Of a DNA stretch of 26,438 nucleotides, positions 1-7,425 are shown in pieces. A program made the position numbers and the translations under genes. Numbering within the stretch: position 1 is the stretch's first letter; each line of letters begins with the position of its first letter. The notes below the pieces were generated by a model. It was not told the DNA's origin and did no database searches. It saw nothing but the letters and a program-made list of their open reading frames with translations. This stretch comes from Muribaculaceae bacterium (GTDB lineage: Bacteria > Bacteroidota > Bacteroidia > Bacteroidales > Muribaculaceae): the NCBI GenBank assembly GCA_020026215.1, contig JAHHQT010000018.1, forward strand, positions 1 through 26,438. Direction: 5' to 3'.

Positions 1-40
1 GACAACAATGATAAAGAACTAACGCGAACTACGACATGAA

Positions 41-532
41 TTGGTAGTTGAATCTGTTCACAAGATGATGATTGCAGCCCGTACTGCTCCAAAGGCAAAA
101 GGTTGCGACATTCTTGAAATAGCATTGCTCGATGACCGCGAAGATTTGGAACGATTGTCACAAGCCATGATAAAGAAAGCAGAAGAATCAGGAATGAAAT
201 TTTTGCTCCGTGATGCTGACAATATTCTAAAGGGAGAAGCCTTGATGCTTATCGGGACACATCGCGCCACTCAAGGATTGAACTGCAAATACTGCGGTTA
301 TCCACATTGCGACGAGAACCCGGAAACCAATCCTTGTGCAGTCAACAGTGTTGATGTGGGTATTGCCATTGGATCAGCATGTGCCATGGCTGCCGACATG
401 AGAATTGACACTCGTGTAATGTTCTCAGCGGGTTGGGCTTCCATTGACTTGAACATCCTCCCGGATTGCAGTCAGGTATTCGCCATCGCATTGAGTGCAG
501 GTTCCAAGAATCCGTTCTTTGACAGGAAATAA
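41..532 (+). CDS. DUF2148 ferredoxin-domain protein, 5' end disrupted by a stop codon
   Basis: Small cytoplasmic protein of the DUF2148 family; its role is unknown, and the cysteine cluster suggests an iron-sulfur site. Counting from the TTG at 41, cysteines 82, 85, 90 and 99 give a C-x2-C-x4-C-x8-C pattern in NCKYCGYPHC...NPC. The segments MMIAARTAPKAKG near the start, SVDVGIAIGSACA, and the terminal SKNPFFDRK are typical of the family. The natural start is probably the ATG at 8: codons from there read M-I-K-N-stop-R-E-L-R-H-E-L before joining the annotated frame, and the family usually begins with a similar MI-N-ERE-RH stretch. The TAA at 20-22 therefore seems to replace a Glu codon (GAA to TAA). 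The TTG at 41 is only the first usable in-frame start after that stop. Either the gene is freshly broken, it restarts internally, or the base is a sequencing error. The family call is firm; the start is not. Confidence 0.8.
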   Translation: MVVESVHKMMIAARTAPKAKGCDILEIALLDDREDLERLSQAMIKKAEESGMKFLLRDADNILKGEALMLIGTHRATQGLNCKYCGYPHCDENPETNPCAVNSVDVGIAIGSACAMAADMRIDTRVMFSAGWASIDLNILPDCSQVFAIALSAGSKNPFFDRK

Positions 533-765
533 CCAACTTCAAATAAAGACAAAAGCTATTGTTATTAACTCTAAAAATTTAATAAATTGAAAAAATTCAT
601 ATTCTGTCTAAACTCTTTACTCGCTTGATTATAAAACTGACAGTAAGACATCTATGAATGATAAAAAAATTGAGTCAAAAAAATAAGAGGAGAAAAAGAA
701 TACTACAAACTCCAAGAACAACTAATATAAACTAAGTATTTTAAAAAAAACGAAACTATCAAATT

Positions 766-1197
766 ATGAGAAAATTTTTAATTTTATTTTTAATTGCAAT
801 GACCACAGGCATTGCATCAGCAGAAGGACTTAAATCGTTAGATTTGAAAGCCAATTTAAGAAGTGATTTTGGTTTGGGTGTAGGTGTCACATTGGAACTT
901 CCCAAGAATTTTGAAATTGCCCCATCATTCAACTATTATTTCAACAGCAATAATACACTGACTCTTGACGGTGATGTACGCTACAGATTCGATTTACCTC
1001 GCAACTTTTCCATCTATCCATTAATAGGTCTCCTTTACCTTCACTGTGAAGATGTTGACAAAATCGGTTTCAACATCGGTGGCGGTTTCAACTACGACAT
1101 CAACTCTGCATGGGCAATTGGCGTGGAAGTGAAATACCAGTACGTTGACAATTTTGACGACACCTATTTTGCTTTAGGTGTATCTTATAAATTCTAA
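766..1197 (+). CDS. Small outer-membrane beta-barrel protein
   Basis: A 143-residue exported protein. Residues 1-19 form a signal peptide (MRKFLILFLIAMTTGIASA, then EG). The mature part alternates polar and hydrophobic residues in short strands, for example GLGVGVTLELP, FEIAPSFNYYF, FSIYPLIGLLYL and WAIGVEVKYQY. It ends in Phe (GVSYKF), the usual C-terminal signature of outer-membrane barrels. The length fits an eight-stranded barrel of the OmpA/OmpW-like type. The function cannot be read from the sequence. It is monocistronic: 233 bp of AT-rich DNA lies upstream and a strong terminator follows directly. The barrel call is an inference from composition and strand pattern, not from a recognised family. 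Confidence 0.75.
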   Translation: MRKFLILFLIAMTTGIASAEGLKSLDLKANLRSDFGLGVGVTLELPKNFEIAPSFNYYFNSNNTLTLDGDVRYRFDLPRNFSIYPLIGLLYLHCEDVDKIGFNIGGGFNYDINSAWAIGVEVKYQYVDNFDDTYFALGVSYKF

Positions 1198-1210
1198 AAA
1201 GCTCATAAAG

Positions 1211-1260
1211 AATAGCCAAATTACTCGGTATTTCGCGAGAATTTGGCTATTTTTGTTTTT
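1211..1260 (+). terminator. Rho-independent terminator after the small barrel gene
   Basis: AATAGCCAAATT (1211-1222) pairs perfectly with AATTTGGCTATT (1240-1251). An inner CTCG/CGAG extension closes the loop, and a T-rich tail follows (1251-1260). Confidence 0.9.
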
Positions 1261-1289
1261 GTATTAAAAAATAAAATAACCAATCAATT

Positions 1290-3398
1290 ATGAAGCAAAG
1301 AAATTTATTAAAGAAACTATTTATTTCTTTAATACTTACAACTCCAATTATGAGTAACGCAGAAAATATATTTTTTCACGAATTCAAGACAACGCACAAT
1401 GTAGTGCCTTTCGACAGAATTCAAATCACAGACTACGAAGAAGCTGTTGATGCAGGTATCGAACAAGCCAATAAGGAAATCGCAGCCATCGTCAACCAAC
1501 GTTCAATGCCAACCTACCGCAACACAATTATTGCCTTAGAAAACGTAGGCGAATTGTTGAACCGCACATTGAACACCTTCTTCCCTATCCTTTCAGCTGA
1601 CGGCGACGATGCCATGAACGAAATTTCTATCCGCATTGCACCGAAATTGTCTAAATTTGAAACAGACATGACGTTGAACGAACGTCTTTGGGACCGTATC
1701 AAATATGTTTACGATCACCGCGACAAATTGAATTTGGACACTGAAGACGCTATGTTGCTGACTCGCACATACAAGTCATTCACTCGTTCAGGTGCTAACT
1801 TGGAAGGCGAAGCTCGCGAACAATACCGCAAACTTTCGGCTGAATTGTCAGAATTGACATTGAAATTCGAACAAAACACCACAAAAGCAACTGCCGCTTA
1901 TCAACTATGGTTGAAAAAAGAGGACTTGACAGGTCTTCCAGAAAGCTCTATCGAAGCCGCCGCTCTTGCCGCTAAGGAAAACGGCAAAGAAGGTGAATAT
2001 ATGTTCACTCTTCAAGCACCGACCTACATGGCATTTATGAAATATTCCGACCGTCGCGACTTGCGTGAAAAGTTGTACAAGGATTACAACAGCCGTTGTA
2101 CTTCAGGAGAATTTGACAATACTCCACTCATCAAACGCATCACAGAAGTACGTTTGGAAATTGCAAAACTGTTGGGATACAAGACTTATGCAGAATACAG
2201 TTTGGAAGAAACCATGGCTGAAAACCCGACCAATGTTTACAACTTATTGAACCAACTTCGCGACAGCTACAAACCGGCTTGGAAGAAAGAGTTGAAAGAG
2301 TTGAACAATTTCGTCAAAGAACTTGAAGGCAAGAAAATTGACTTGCAGGCTTGGGACTATTCTTATTATTCCAACAAATTGAAGAATGCCAAATATGCAT
2401 TCAACGATGAAGAACTTCGTCCATACTTCGAATTGAATCATGTGATTGACGGCGTGTTCGGTTTGGCTACCAAACTTTACGGCTTGCACTTCACAGAAAA
2501 TCAAAACATCTCTGTTTATCATCCAGAAGTAAAATCATTCGACGTAACTGACAACGACGGTAATTTCGTAGGCGTTCTTTATACCGACTTCTTCCCTCGT
2601 GCAACAAAACGTGGTGGTGCATGGATGACAGAATTCCGTCCAGAAAAGATTGTTGACGGTGTCAGCCAACGCCCTCATGTCACTTTGACCATGAACTTTA
2701 CAAAGCCGACTGAAACAAAACCTTCATTGCTTACTTTCTATGAAGTGGAAACTTTCATCCACGAATTCGGTCACGGTTTGCACAGTTTGTTGGCTCAAAC
2801 TAAATACGGTTCTCTTTCAGGAACAAACGTATTCCGCGATTTCGTAGAAGTACCTTCTCAATTCAATGAAAACTTCTTGACACAAAAAGAATTCTTGGAC
2901 AGCTTTGCCAAACATTATATTACAGGCGATTCTATTCCACAAGAATTGATTGACAAGGTAGTGACTGCATCACAATTCGGTGCTGCCTACAGTTGCCTTC
3001 GCCAATTGAGCTTTGGCTATTTGGATATGGCTTACCACTCTATTACAGCTCCTATCGATGATACTCACAAATTTGAAATCGATGCAATTAAAGACGTACA
3101 ATTGTTCCCAGTAGTTGACGGTTGCTACACAGCCCCTCAATTCGGCCACATTTTCAGTGGCGGTTATGCAGCAGGCTACTATGGTTACAAATGGGCGGAA
3201 GTGATTGAAGCCGATGCTTTCCAATATTTCAAGGACAATGGCATTTTCAATCCTGAAATTGCCAAATCATGGAAAGACAATGTATTGAGCCGTGGTGGAA
3301 CAGAAACGCCGATGACTCTTTACAAACGTTTCCGCGGACAAGAACCAACTGTCGAAGCACTATTGATTAGAGACGGAATCAAAAAAGCAAAAAAATAA
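1290..3398 (+). CDS. dcp: M3 family zinc metallopeptidase, peptidyl-dipeptidase Dcp type
   Basis: A 702-residue oligopeptidase of the thimet oligopeptidase/Dcp family, which removes dipeptides from the C-terminus of short peptides. The zinc motif HEFGH is at residues 491-495, and the third ligand is Glu520 in DFVEVPSQ. The 25-residue spacing from the second His is the one seen in family M3. The helical N-terminal two-thirds and the SGGYAAGYYGYKWAEVIEAD segment near 630-650 are also typical. The length matches Dcp. Residues 1-24 look like a signal peptide (MKQRNLLKKLFISLILTTPI...NA), so the enzyme is probably periplasmic. The gene stands alone between two terminators. Dcp is the likeliest subtype, but the sequence does not exclude an oligopeptidase A-like specificity. 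Confidence 0.93.
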   Translation: MKQRNLLKKLFISLILTTPIMSNAENIFFHEFKTTHNVVPFDRIQITDYEEAVDAGIEQANKEIAAIVNQRSMPTYRNTIIALENVGELLNRTLNTFFPILSADGDDAMNEISIRIAPKLSKFETDMTLNERLWDRIKYVYDHRDKLNLDTEDAMLLTRTYKSFTRSGANLEGEAREQYRKLSAELSELTLKFEQNTTKATAAYQLWLKKEDLTGLPESSIEAAALAAKENGKEGEYMFTLQAPTYMAFMKYSDRRDLREKLYKDYNSRCTSGEFDNTPLIKRITEVRLEIAKLLGYKTYAEYSLEETMAENPTNVYNLLNQLRDSYKPAWKKELKELNNFVKELEGKKIDLQAWDYSYYSNKLKNAKYAFNDEELRPYFELNHVIDGVFGLATKLYGLHFTENQNISVYHPEVKSFDVTDNDGNFVGVLYTDFFPRATKRGGAWMTEFRPEKIVDGVSQRPHVTLTMNFTKPTETKPSLLTFYEVETFIHEFGHGLHSLLAQTKYGSLSGTNVFRDFVEVPSQFNENFLTQKEFLDSFAKHYITGDSIPQELIDKVVTASQFGAAYSCLRQLSFGYLDMAYHSITAPIDDTHKFEIDAIKDVQLFPVVDGCYTAPQFGHIFSGGYAAGYYGYKWAEVIEADAFQYFKDNGIFNPEIAKSWKDNVLSRGGTETPMTLYKRFRGQEPTVEALLIRDGIKKAKK

Positions 3399-3421
3399 TA
3401 TTTGATCAATATTCATCTTTG

Positions 3422-3460
3422 AAAAGCGTTCCAGGTCTTACCCTGGAGCGCTTTTTGTTT
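3422..3460 (+). terminator. Terminator after the M3 peptidase gene
   Basis: AAAAGCG (3422-3428) and CCAGG (3431-3435) pair with CCTGG (3442-3446) and CGCTTTT (3449-3455) across a short loop. A T run follows. It shares AAAAGCGTTCC with the terminator after glpF. Confidence 0.9.
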
Positions 3461-3561
3461 ATTTTCGAAAATTTTCAGCCAAATAAATCTTTACTTTGAA
3501 AGATTAAATTTTCGATATGAAACAAAATTAACTATAATTAACCACAAAAAACGCACGTAGA

Positions 3562-3600
3562 ACAAAGAATATCATTAATTTAGCGCGAAATTAATGAAAA
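3562..3600 (+). promoter_or_regulatory. Palindromic element upstream of glpK, copy 1
   Basis: CATTAATTT (3573-3581) and AAATTAATG (3588-3596) are perfect 9-bp inverted arms around AGCGCG. The segment starting ACAAAGA at 3562 through AATTAATGAAA matches a second copy at 6063-6102 almost throughout (19 of 23 ungapped positions in the left part, 11 of 11 in the right part, with a 4-nt versus 5-nt spacer). TAATTTAG (3576-3583) resembles a TAnnTTTG -7 box with one mismatch, but no good -33 box is visible. The ATG inside AATTAATGAAA opens a 9-residue ORF (MKNGLDRYN, 3594-3623). It could be an operator, a weak promoter or both. Confidence 0.5.
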
Positions 3601-3678
3601 ACGGATTAGATAGATACAACTAATGAAATTCTAATCAACCTAATATTATTCACTAAATTCTTATTCTTAAAATTTAAC

Positions 3679-5169
3679 ATGATGGACAAGTATATTTTAT
3701 CTCTTGACCAAGGCACAAGCAGTTCCCGTGCTATTGTATTTAACCAAAAAGGCGAAATCTGTTCAGTCGCCCAAAAAGAATTCACACAAATCTTCCCGAA
3801 ACCGGGATGGGTAGAACACAATCCCCACGAAATATGGTCATCACAGGCTTCTGTCATCGCTGAAGCAATCACAAAAATAGACATCAACGGTCTGAATATT
3901 GCAGGAATCGGTATCACTAACCAACGCGAAACGACTATTGTTTGGGACAAGGACACAGAAGAACCTATCTACAACGCCATCGTTTGGCAAGACAGACGAA
4001 CTTCGGAATACTGTGACCAACTGAAAGAAGAGGGCAAAAGCGAGATGATTCACGACAAGACCGGGCTTATTATTGATGCCTATTTCAGTGCCACTAAAAT
4101 CAAATGGATTCTCGACAATGTGAAAGGGGCAAGAGAACGTGCCAAAGCAGGAAAATTAATGTTCGGTACAGTGGATTCATGGCTGGTATGGCGATTAACA
4201 CGTGGCGAAGTGCACGTGACCGACGTATCAAATGCATCACGTACCATGCTGTTCAATATTCACACCTTAGATTGGGATGATGAATTGTTACAATTATTCG
4301 ACATTCCCCGTTCTATGATGCCAGAAGTAAAATCTTCCAGCGAAATATACGGTTATACACGTACCACCATCTTTGCCCACAAAGTTCCTATTGCAGGAAT
4401 TGCAGGCGACCAGCACGCTGCCCTGTTCGGACAAATGTGCATCGAACCCGGAATGGTCAAAAACACCTATGGAACAGGCTGCTTTATGCTGATGAACAGC
4501 GGAGAAAAGCCTATCAATTCAAAAAACAACTTATTGACTACCATTGCCTGGAAAATTGGCGACAAAGTGAACTATGCCCTTGAAGGCAGTATCTTCGTGG
4601 CAGGTTCTGTGGTACAATGGCTGCGCGACGGCTTGAAAATCATCAACTCATCCTCAGAAGTGGAAGCTCTTGCCTCACAAGTGCAAGATACAGACGGTGT
4701 CTATTTCGTTCCTGCCTTGACAGGTTTGGGCGCACCTTGGTGGGACCCTTATTCAAGAGGCTTGATTTACGGATTGAGCCGAGGCACAACTTCAGCACAC
4801 ATTGCCCGTGCCGCCTTGGAGGGTATCGCATTCCAGACCATGGACATTGTCAACGCCATGGCGAAGGATTCCAACATTAAACTGAAAGAACTCCGTGTAG
4901 ATGGCGGTGCATCACGCAACAACCTGATGATGCAATTCCAGTCTGATATATTGGGAATACCCGTAAAACGTCCGTCAACTACCGAGACTACCGCACTCGG
5001 AGCGGCATTCCTTGCAGGCTTGGCTGTCGGCTATTGGAACAATATCGAAGAAATCCGACACATCACGGAAATTGAACGACAATTCGTTTCGTCTGCCAGC
5101 GAAGAATATATAGAAAGTAAAAAACGCGGTTGGCACGAAGCCATCAGCAGAGCATTAACCCATAAATAG
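3679..5169 (+). CDS. glpK: Glycerol kinase
   Basis: ATP-dependent cytoplasmic kinase of the FGGY family that phosphorylates glycerol to glycerol 3-phosphate. At 496 residues it is the normal length. Diagnostic segments are the phosphate-binding N-terminus SLDQGTSSSRAIVF, TNQRETTIVWD, NAIVWQDRRTS, GIAGDQHAALFGQ, GLGAPWWDPYSRGLIYGLSR and the second phosphate loop DGGASRNN. Two ATGs in tandem start the frame; the first is used here. The stop is 6 bp from the glpF start, so kinase and channel form one operon: glycerol enters by facilitated diffusion and is trapped by phosphorylation. A palindromic element lies about 80 bp upstream. No glycerol-3-phosphate dehydrogenase gene is present in the window. 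Confidence 0.98.
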   Translation: MMDKYILSLDQGTSSSRAIVFNQKGEICSVAQKEFTQIFPKPGWVEHNPHEIWSSQASVIAEAITKIDINGLNIAGIGITNQRETTIVWDKDTEEPIYNAIVWQDRRTSEYCDQLKEEGKSEMIHDKTGLIIDAYFSATKIKWILDNVKGARERAKAGKLMFGTVDSWLVWRLTRGEVHVTDVSNASRTMLFNIHTLDWDDELLQLFDIPRSMMPEVKSSSEIYGYTRTTIFAHKVPIAGIAGDQHAALFGQMCIEPGMVKNTYGTGCFMLMNSGEKPINSKNNLLTTIAWKIGDKVNYALEGSIFVAGSVVQWLRDGLKIINSSSEVEALASQVQDTDGVYFVPALTGLGAPWWDPYSRGLIYGLSRGTTSAHIARAALEGIAFQTMDIVNAMAKDSNIKLKELRVDGGASRNNLMMQFQSDILGIPVKRPSTTETTALGAAFLAGLAVGYWNNIEEIRHITEIERQFVSSASEEYIESKKRGWHEAISRALTHK

Positions 5170-5175
5170 CAGACC

Positions 5176-5913
5176 ATGGAAGGACTAACACTAATGCAAA
5201 AATGTTTCTTTGAATTTTTAGGAACAGCTATAATGATATTAGTCGGCGACGTAGTGGTGGCATGTACCACCTTGAACAAGTCAAAAGGACAAGGAAGTGG
5301 ATGGATTGTCATCACCATGGCTTGGGGATTTGCCGTCATGTGCGGCATCTTCGTGGCCGGACCTTATTCGGGCGCACACCTCAACCCTGCCGTTTCCATC
5401 GCCCTTGCCATTGCCAATCATTTCAGCTGGGCGAATGTACCTGCCTATGTCATTGCACAGATATTGGGAGGTTTCGTCGGAGGATTGTTGGTTTACTTAT
5501 TCTACAAGAACCACTTTGACGAAACGGAAGATGCGACTACAAAGTTGGGTGTTTTCTGCACCATTCCTGCAATCCGCAATTTCAAGTACAATGTACTTTG
5601 CGAAATCATCGGCACAGGTCTTTTGGTGTTCGTCATTTTGGCATTGTCAAATTCATGCAACTGTCCTACAGTCAACCTCGGCTCTATCGGCGCATTCCCT
5701 GTCACTATGCTGATTATGTCAATCGGCATGTCATTGGGGGGCACAACAGGTTACGCCATCAACCCTGCACGTGACCTCGGACCAAGACTCGCACATTTCA
5801 TATTACCTATCAAAGGCAAACGAAACAGTGATTGGGCCTACAGTTGGGTACCCATTGTCGGGCCGTTAGTTGGTTGTTGCCTTGGAGGACTGGCATATAT
5901 TCTTGCATATTAA
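5176..5913 (+). CDS. glpF: Glycerol uptake facilitator (aquaglyceroporin)
   Basis: Inner-membrane channel of the MIP family, 245 residues. The two half-helix motifs are NPA at 70-72 (GAHLNPAVS) and NPARD at 196-200. The selectivity filter by family alignment is Trp50, Gly184, Tyr193 and Arg199, close to the W/G/F/R filter of E. coli GlpF. Asp200 after the second NPAR is the residue that marks glycerol channels. This contrasts with the water-type channel encoded at 7786-8469. It lies 6 bp after glpK and is followed by a terminator, so the pair is a complete glycerol entry-and-capture operon. The start at 5176 is the first ATG after the glpK stop; an alternative Met at residue 7 is possible. 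Confidence 0.95.
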   Translation: MEGLTLMQKCFFEFLGTAIMILVGDVVVACTTLNKSKGQGSGWIVITMAWGFAVMCGIFVAGPYSGAHLNPAVSIALAIANHFSWANVPAYVIAQILGGFVGGLLVYLFYKNHFDETEDATTKLGVFCTIPAIRNFKYNVLCEIIGTGLLVFVILALSNSCNCPTVNLGSIGAFPVTMLIMSIGMSLGGTTGYAINPARDLGPRLAHFILPIKGKRNSDWAYSWVPIVGPLVGCCLGGLAYILAY

Positions 5914-5920
5914 ACGAATA

Positions 5921-5955
5921 AAAGCGTTCCAAAGTTAAAGACGGAACGCTTTTTT
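5921..5955 (+). terminator. Terminator of the glpKF operon
   Basis: AAAGCGTTCC (5921-5930) pairs with GGAACGCTTT (5943-5952), followed by further T residues. The stem resembles the terminator just upstream of the operon at 3422. Confidence 0.92.
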
Positions 5956-6062
5956 AATGCCCAATCGAAACACAAATCGAAAGCTACAAACTTCTATTTG
6001 AAATAAAAATATTTCGTTTTGAAATCATTTTAATAAATTTTAACTCATTAAATATGTATATC

Positions 6063-6102
6063 ACAAAGATAACCACTAATTTAGCATCGTAATTAATGAA
6101 AC
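6063..6102 (+). promoter_or_regulatory. Second copy of the glpK upstream element
   Basis: This segment repeats the element at 3562-3600: ACAAAGA, then CACTAATTTAGC, a 5-nt spacer, and AATTAATGAAA. Conservation is high in otherwise poorly conserved AT-rich DNA. It contains TAATTTAG (6077-6084), a near match to a TAnnTTTG -7 box. The ATG in AATTAATGAAA (6096) opens a 21-residue ORF ending at 6161 that resembles nothing I know. The element lies at the head of the hairpin-rich stretch that ends in the 6346 terminator, so it may drive or control that RNA. Confidence 0.45.
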
Positions 6103-6377
6103 ACTCAAACATGCTTTTTAAACCACTGACAACAGATGACGTGGGATTATCAACTGAATGAGAAATCTACAATTCATATTCAAGAGAATCTGTCTAAAAT
6201 ATGATGAAGATATAAAACAAAACGAAAAAAGCGAAGCATACGTGAATCACCGCATTCATGGTAAAAGTTGAGGTCCAACTCTAAGAGAAACGACCTCATG
6301 AGTTGAATGATACATTACTCTACTCATTGATATATAGACACTTGGAGTGGCTGCCTGATCAGGTCGCCACTTTTTCT
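6096..6377 (+). ncRNA. Putative structured small RNA or attenuated leader
   Basis: The 526 bp between glpF and the DUF3108 gene contain no convincing protein gene, but have serial hairpins on the plus strand. CGTGAAT (6241-6247) pairs with ATTCATG (6254-6260, one G-U). TGAGGTC (6269-6275) pairs with GACCTCA (6292-6298). ATGAGT (6298-6303) pairs with ACTCAT (6322-6327), enclosing AATG/CATT. CAACTC (6276-6281) can alternatively pair with GAGTTG (6300-6305), which would break two of those stems. A strong terminator at 6346 follows. The 5' end is a guess based on the regulatory element at 6063. It could be a stand-alone small RNA or the leader of the gene at 6440, with the terminator as attenuator. 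I do not recognise a known riboswitch consensus. Confidence 0.4.
6346..6377 (+). terminator. Strong terminator upstream of the DUF3108 gene
   Basis: AGTGGC (6346-6351) pairs with GCCACT (6366-6371). Inside lies CCTGATCAGG, itself a palindrome, after a 2-nt internal mismatch. TTTTTCTTT follows. No recognisable gene ends just before it, so it terminates either a small RNA or a leader transcript. It lies 63 bp before the next start codon. Confidence 0.85.
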
Positions 6378-6439
6378 TTGCTGAAATTTAAACGAAAGCC
6401 CTGTTTTTACGTCTAATATCATAAACAAAAAAGTTGAAA

Positions 6440-7195
6440 ATGAAACGAATTATAAAATATATACTGTTAAGCCTACTATTAATTTTCCCCAACCTGTCGA
6501 AGGCGATAACTAAATTTGAAAACGAAAGTCTGGACTACGAAATCATCTATCATTGGGGAATCATCTGGAAACATGCCGCACAAGCCAACTTAAAACTGGT
6601 GAACGACAGTAATAAATATCATTCAGAACTTTCTGCCAAGACTATTTCTTGGGCTGACCGATTCTTTTCCGTACGCGATACCCTTTCCTGCTCCATTCAG
6701 AAAGAAGGCTTGCGCCCGTTGAAATACCGCAAGGCTTCGCACGAAGGACGACACAAAGGCGCGGATATTGTAGAATATTCCTATCCCGACAGCCAGTGCA
6801 ATGCGAAATGTACACGCATCCGCCCGAAGAAAGAGCCAACCGTCAAATACCTGACTTCCGACGAACAAGCCTACGATATGCTGAGTGTATTCTATTATAT
6901 ACGCACGTTGGACTACGACAAGATGCAACCCAACGAAATCATCAAGACCATTGTTTACTCTGGGAAAAAGAAGGAAATTCTTACCATTAAATATATAGGA
7001 CAGGAAGAAATTGAATTGCGCGACAAATCCAAGCACCAGACAAATCACATCCAATTCATGTTCACCCAAGCCGACCAAAAGATGTCGTCAGATGACATGG
7101 ACACTTGGATATCCGTTGATGATAAGCACATTCCGTTGATGATGCGCGGCAAATTACCGATTGGAGAAGTACGTTGCTACTATGCCAAAAAATAA
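6440..7195 (+). CDS. DUF3108 domain-containing exported protein
   Basis: A 251-residue protein with a signal peptide (MKRIIKYILLSLLLIFPNLSKA) and a mature part of beta-rich character. The opening FENESLDYEIIYHWGIIWKH, the DTLSCSIQKEGLRPLKYRKA segment and the closing WISVDDKHIPLMMRGKLPIG fit the DUF3108 family of periplasmic proteins of unknown function, often linked to envelope maintenance. I place the start at the ATG at 6440. The frame can be extended two codons to a TTG at 6434, but the ATG directly precedes the signal peptide. The gene is flanked by a terminator on each side, so it appears monocistronic, unless the upstream terminator is an attenuator for it. Confidence 0.8.
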   Translation: MKRIIKYILLSLLLIFPNLSKAITKFENESLDYEIIYHWGIIWKHAAQANLKLVNDSNKYHSELSAKTISWADRFFSVRDTLSCSIQKEGLRPLKYRKASHEGRHKGADIVEYSYPDSQCNAKCTRIRPKKEPTVKYLTSDEQAYDMLSVFYYIRTLDYDKMQPNEIIKTIVYSGKKKEILTIKYIGQEEIELRDKSKHQTNHIQFMFTQADQKMSSDDMDTWISVDDKHIPLMMRGKLPIGEVRCYYAKK

Positions 7196-7231
7196 AAAAT
7201 GCTATAAAAATATGTTTTATAACACATTTTT
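7195..7231 (+). terminator. Terminator after the DUF3108 gene
   Basis: TATAAAA (7203-7209) pairs with TTTTATA (7215-7221), and an outer AAAAATG (7195-7201) pairs with CATTTTT (7225-7231), ending in T residues. The stem is AT-only in its core, so it is moderate in strength. Confidence 0.65.
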
Positions 7232-7242
7232 CTTGCAAAAAA

Positions 7243-7274
7243 CTTGCATAGTTCAAAAAAGGGTCTTACCTTTG
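7243..7274 (+). promoter_or_regulatory. Bacteroidetes-type promoter of the 46-codon unit
   Basis: CTTG at 7243-7246 is followed, after 20 bp, by TACCTTTG at 7267-7274, a full match to the TAnnTTTG -7 box. The transcript should start near 7281. No listed gene follows for 500 bp, so the promoter must serve the small ORF at 7426 or an RNA. Confidence 0.8.
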
Positions 7275-7280
7275 CTGATG

Positions 7281-7425
7281 TAAAAAAGATTGTTACAAGA
7301 TCGGAAAACAAAAATGTATAGGTTTTAACAACCAATAGGTATAGCAACCCGATCATTAGTTTTTAGTTTTAGTTTTAGGTTTATATTTTAGGTTTCAAGA
7401 AAGCAAGAGTGCTTTCAAAATTTTA
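7281..7425 (+). promoter_or_regulatory. Structured 5' leader with TTTTAG repeats
   Basis: About 145 nt lie between the expected transcript start and the small ORF. GATCGG (7299-7304) pairs with CCGATC (7349-7354) and closes a region with two TATAGG-like repeats. The hexamer TTTTAG occurs three times in tandem (7361-7378) and again at 7386-7391; one more copy lies in the ORF (7445-7450). GAAAGCA (7399-7405) and TGCTTTC (7410-7416) form a perfect 7-bp stem with an AGAG loop that ends 9 nt before the start codon, where it could control translation. I recognise no known riboswitch. Confidence 0.45.

Noticed and set aside
20..22. TAA reassigned to an amino acid in this organism
   Set aside because: TAA is used as the normal stop by most genes in the window, for example dut, glpF-adjacent genes and the M3 peptidase.
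6063..6071. Minus-strand TATCTTTG -7 box inside the duplicated element (copy 2)
   Set aside because: No -33 box at the right distance, the match is absent in copy 1, and it would point towards the end of glpF with no gene to serve.
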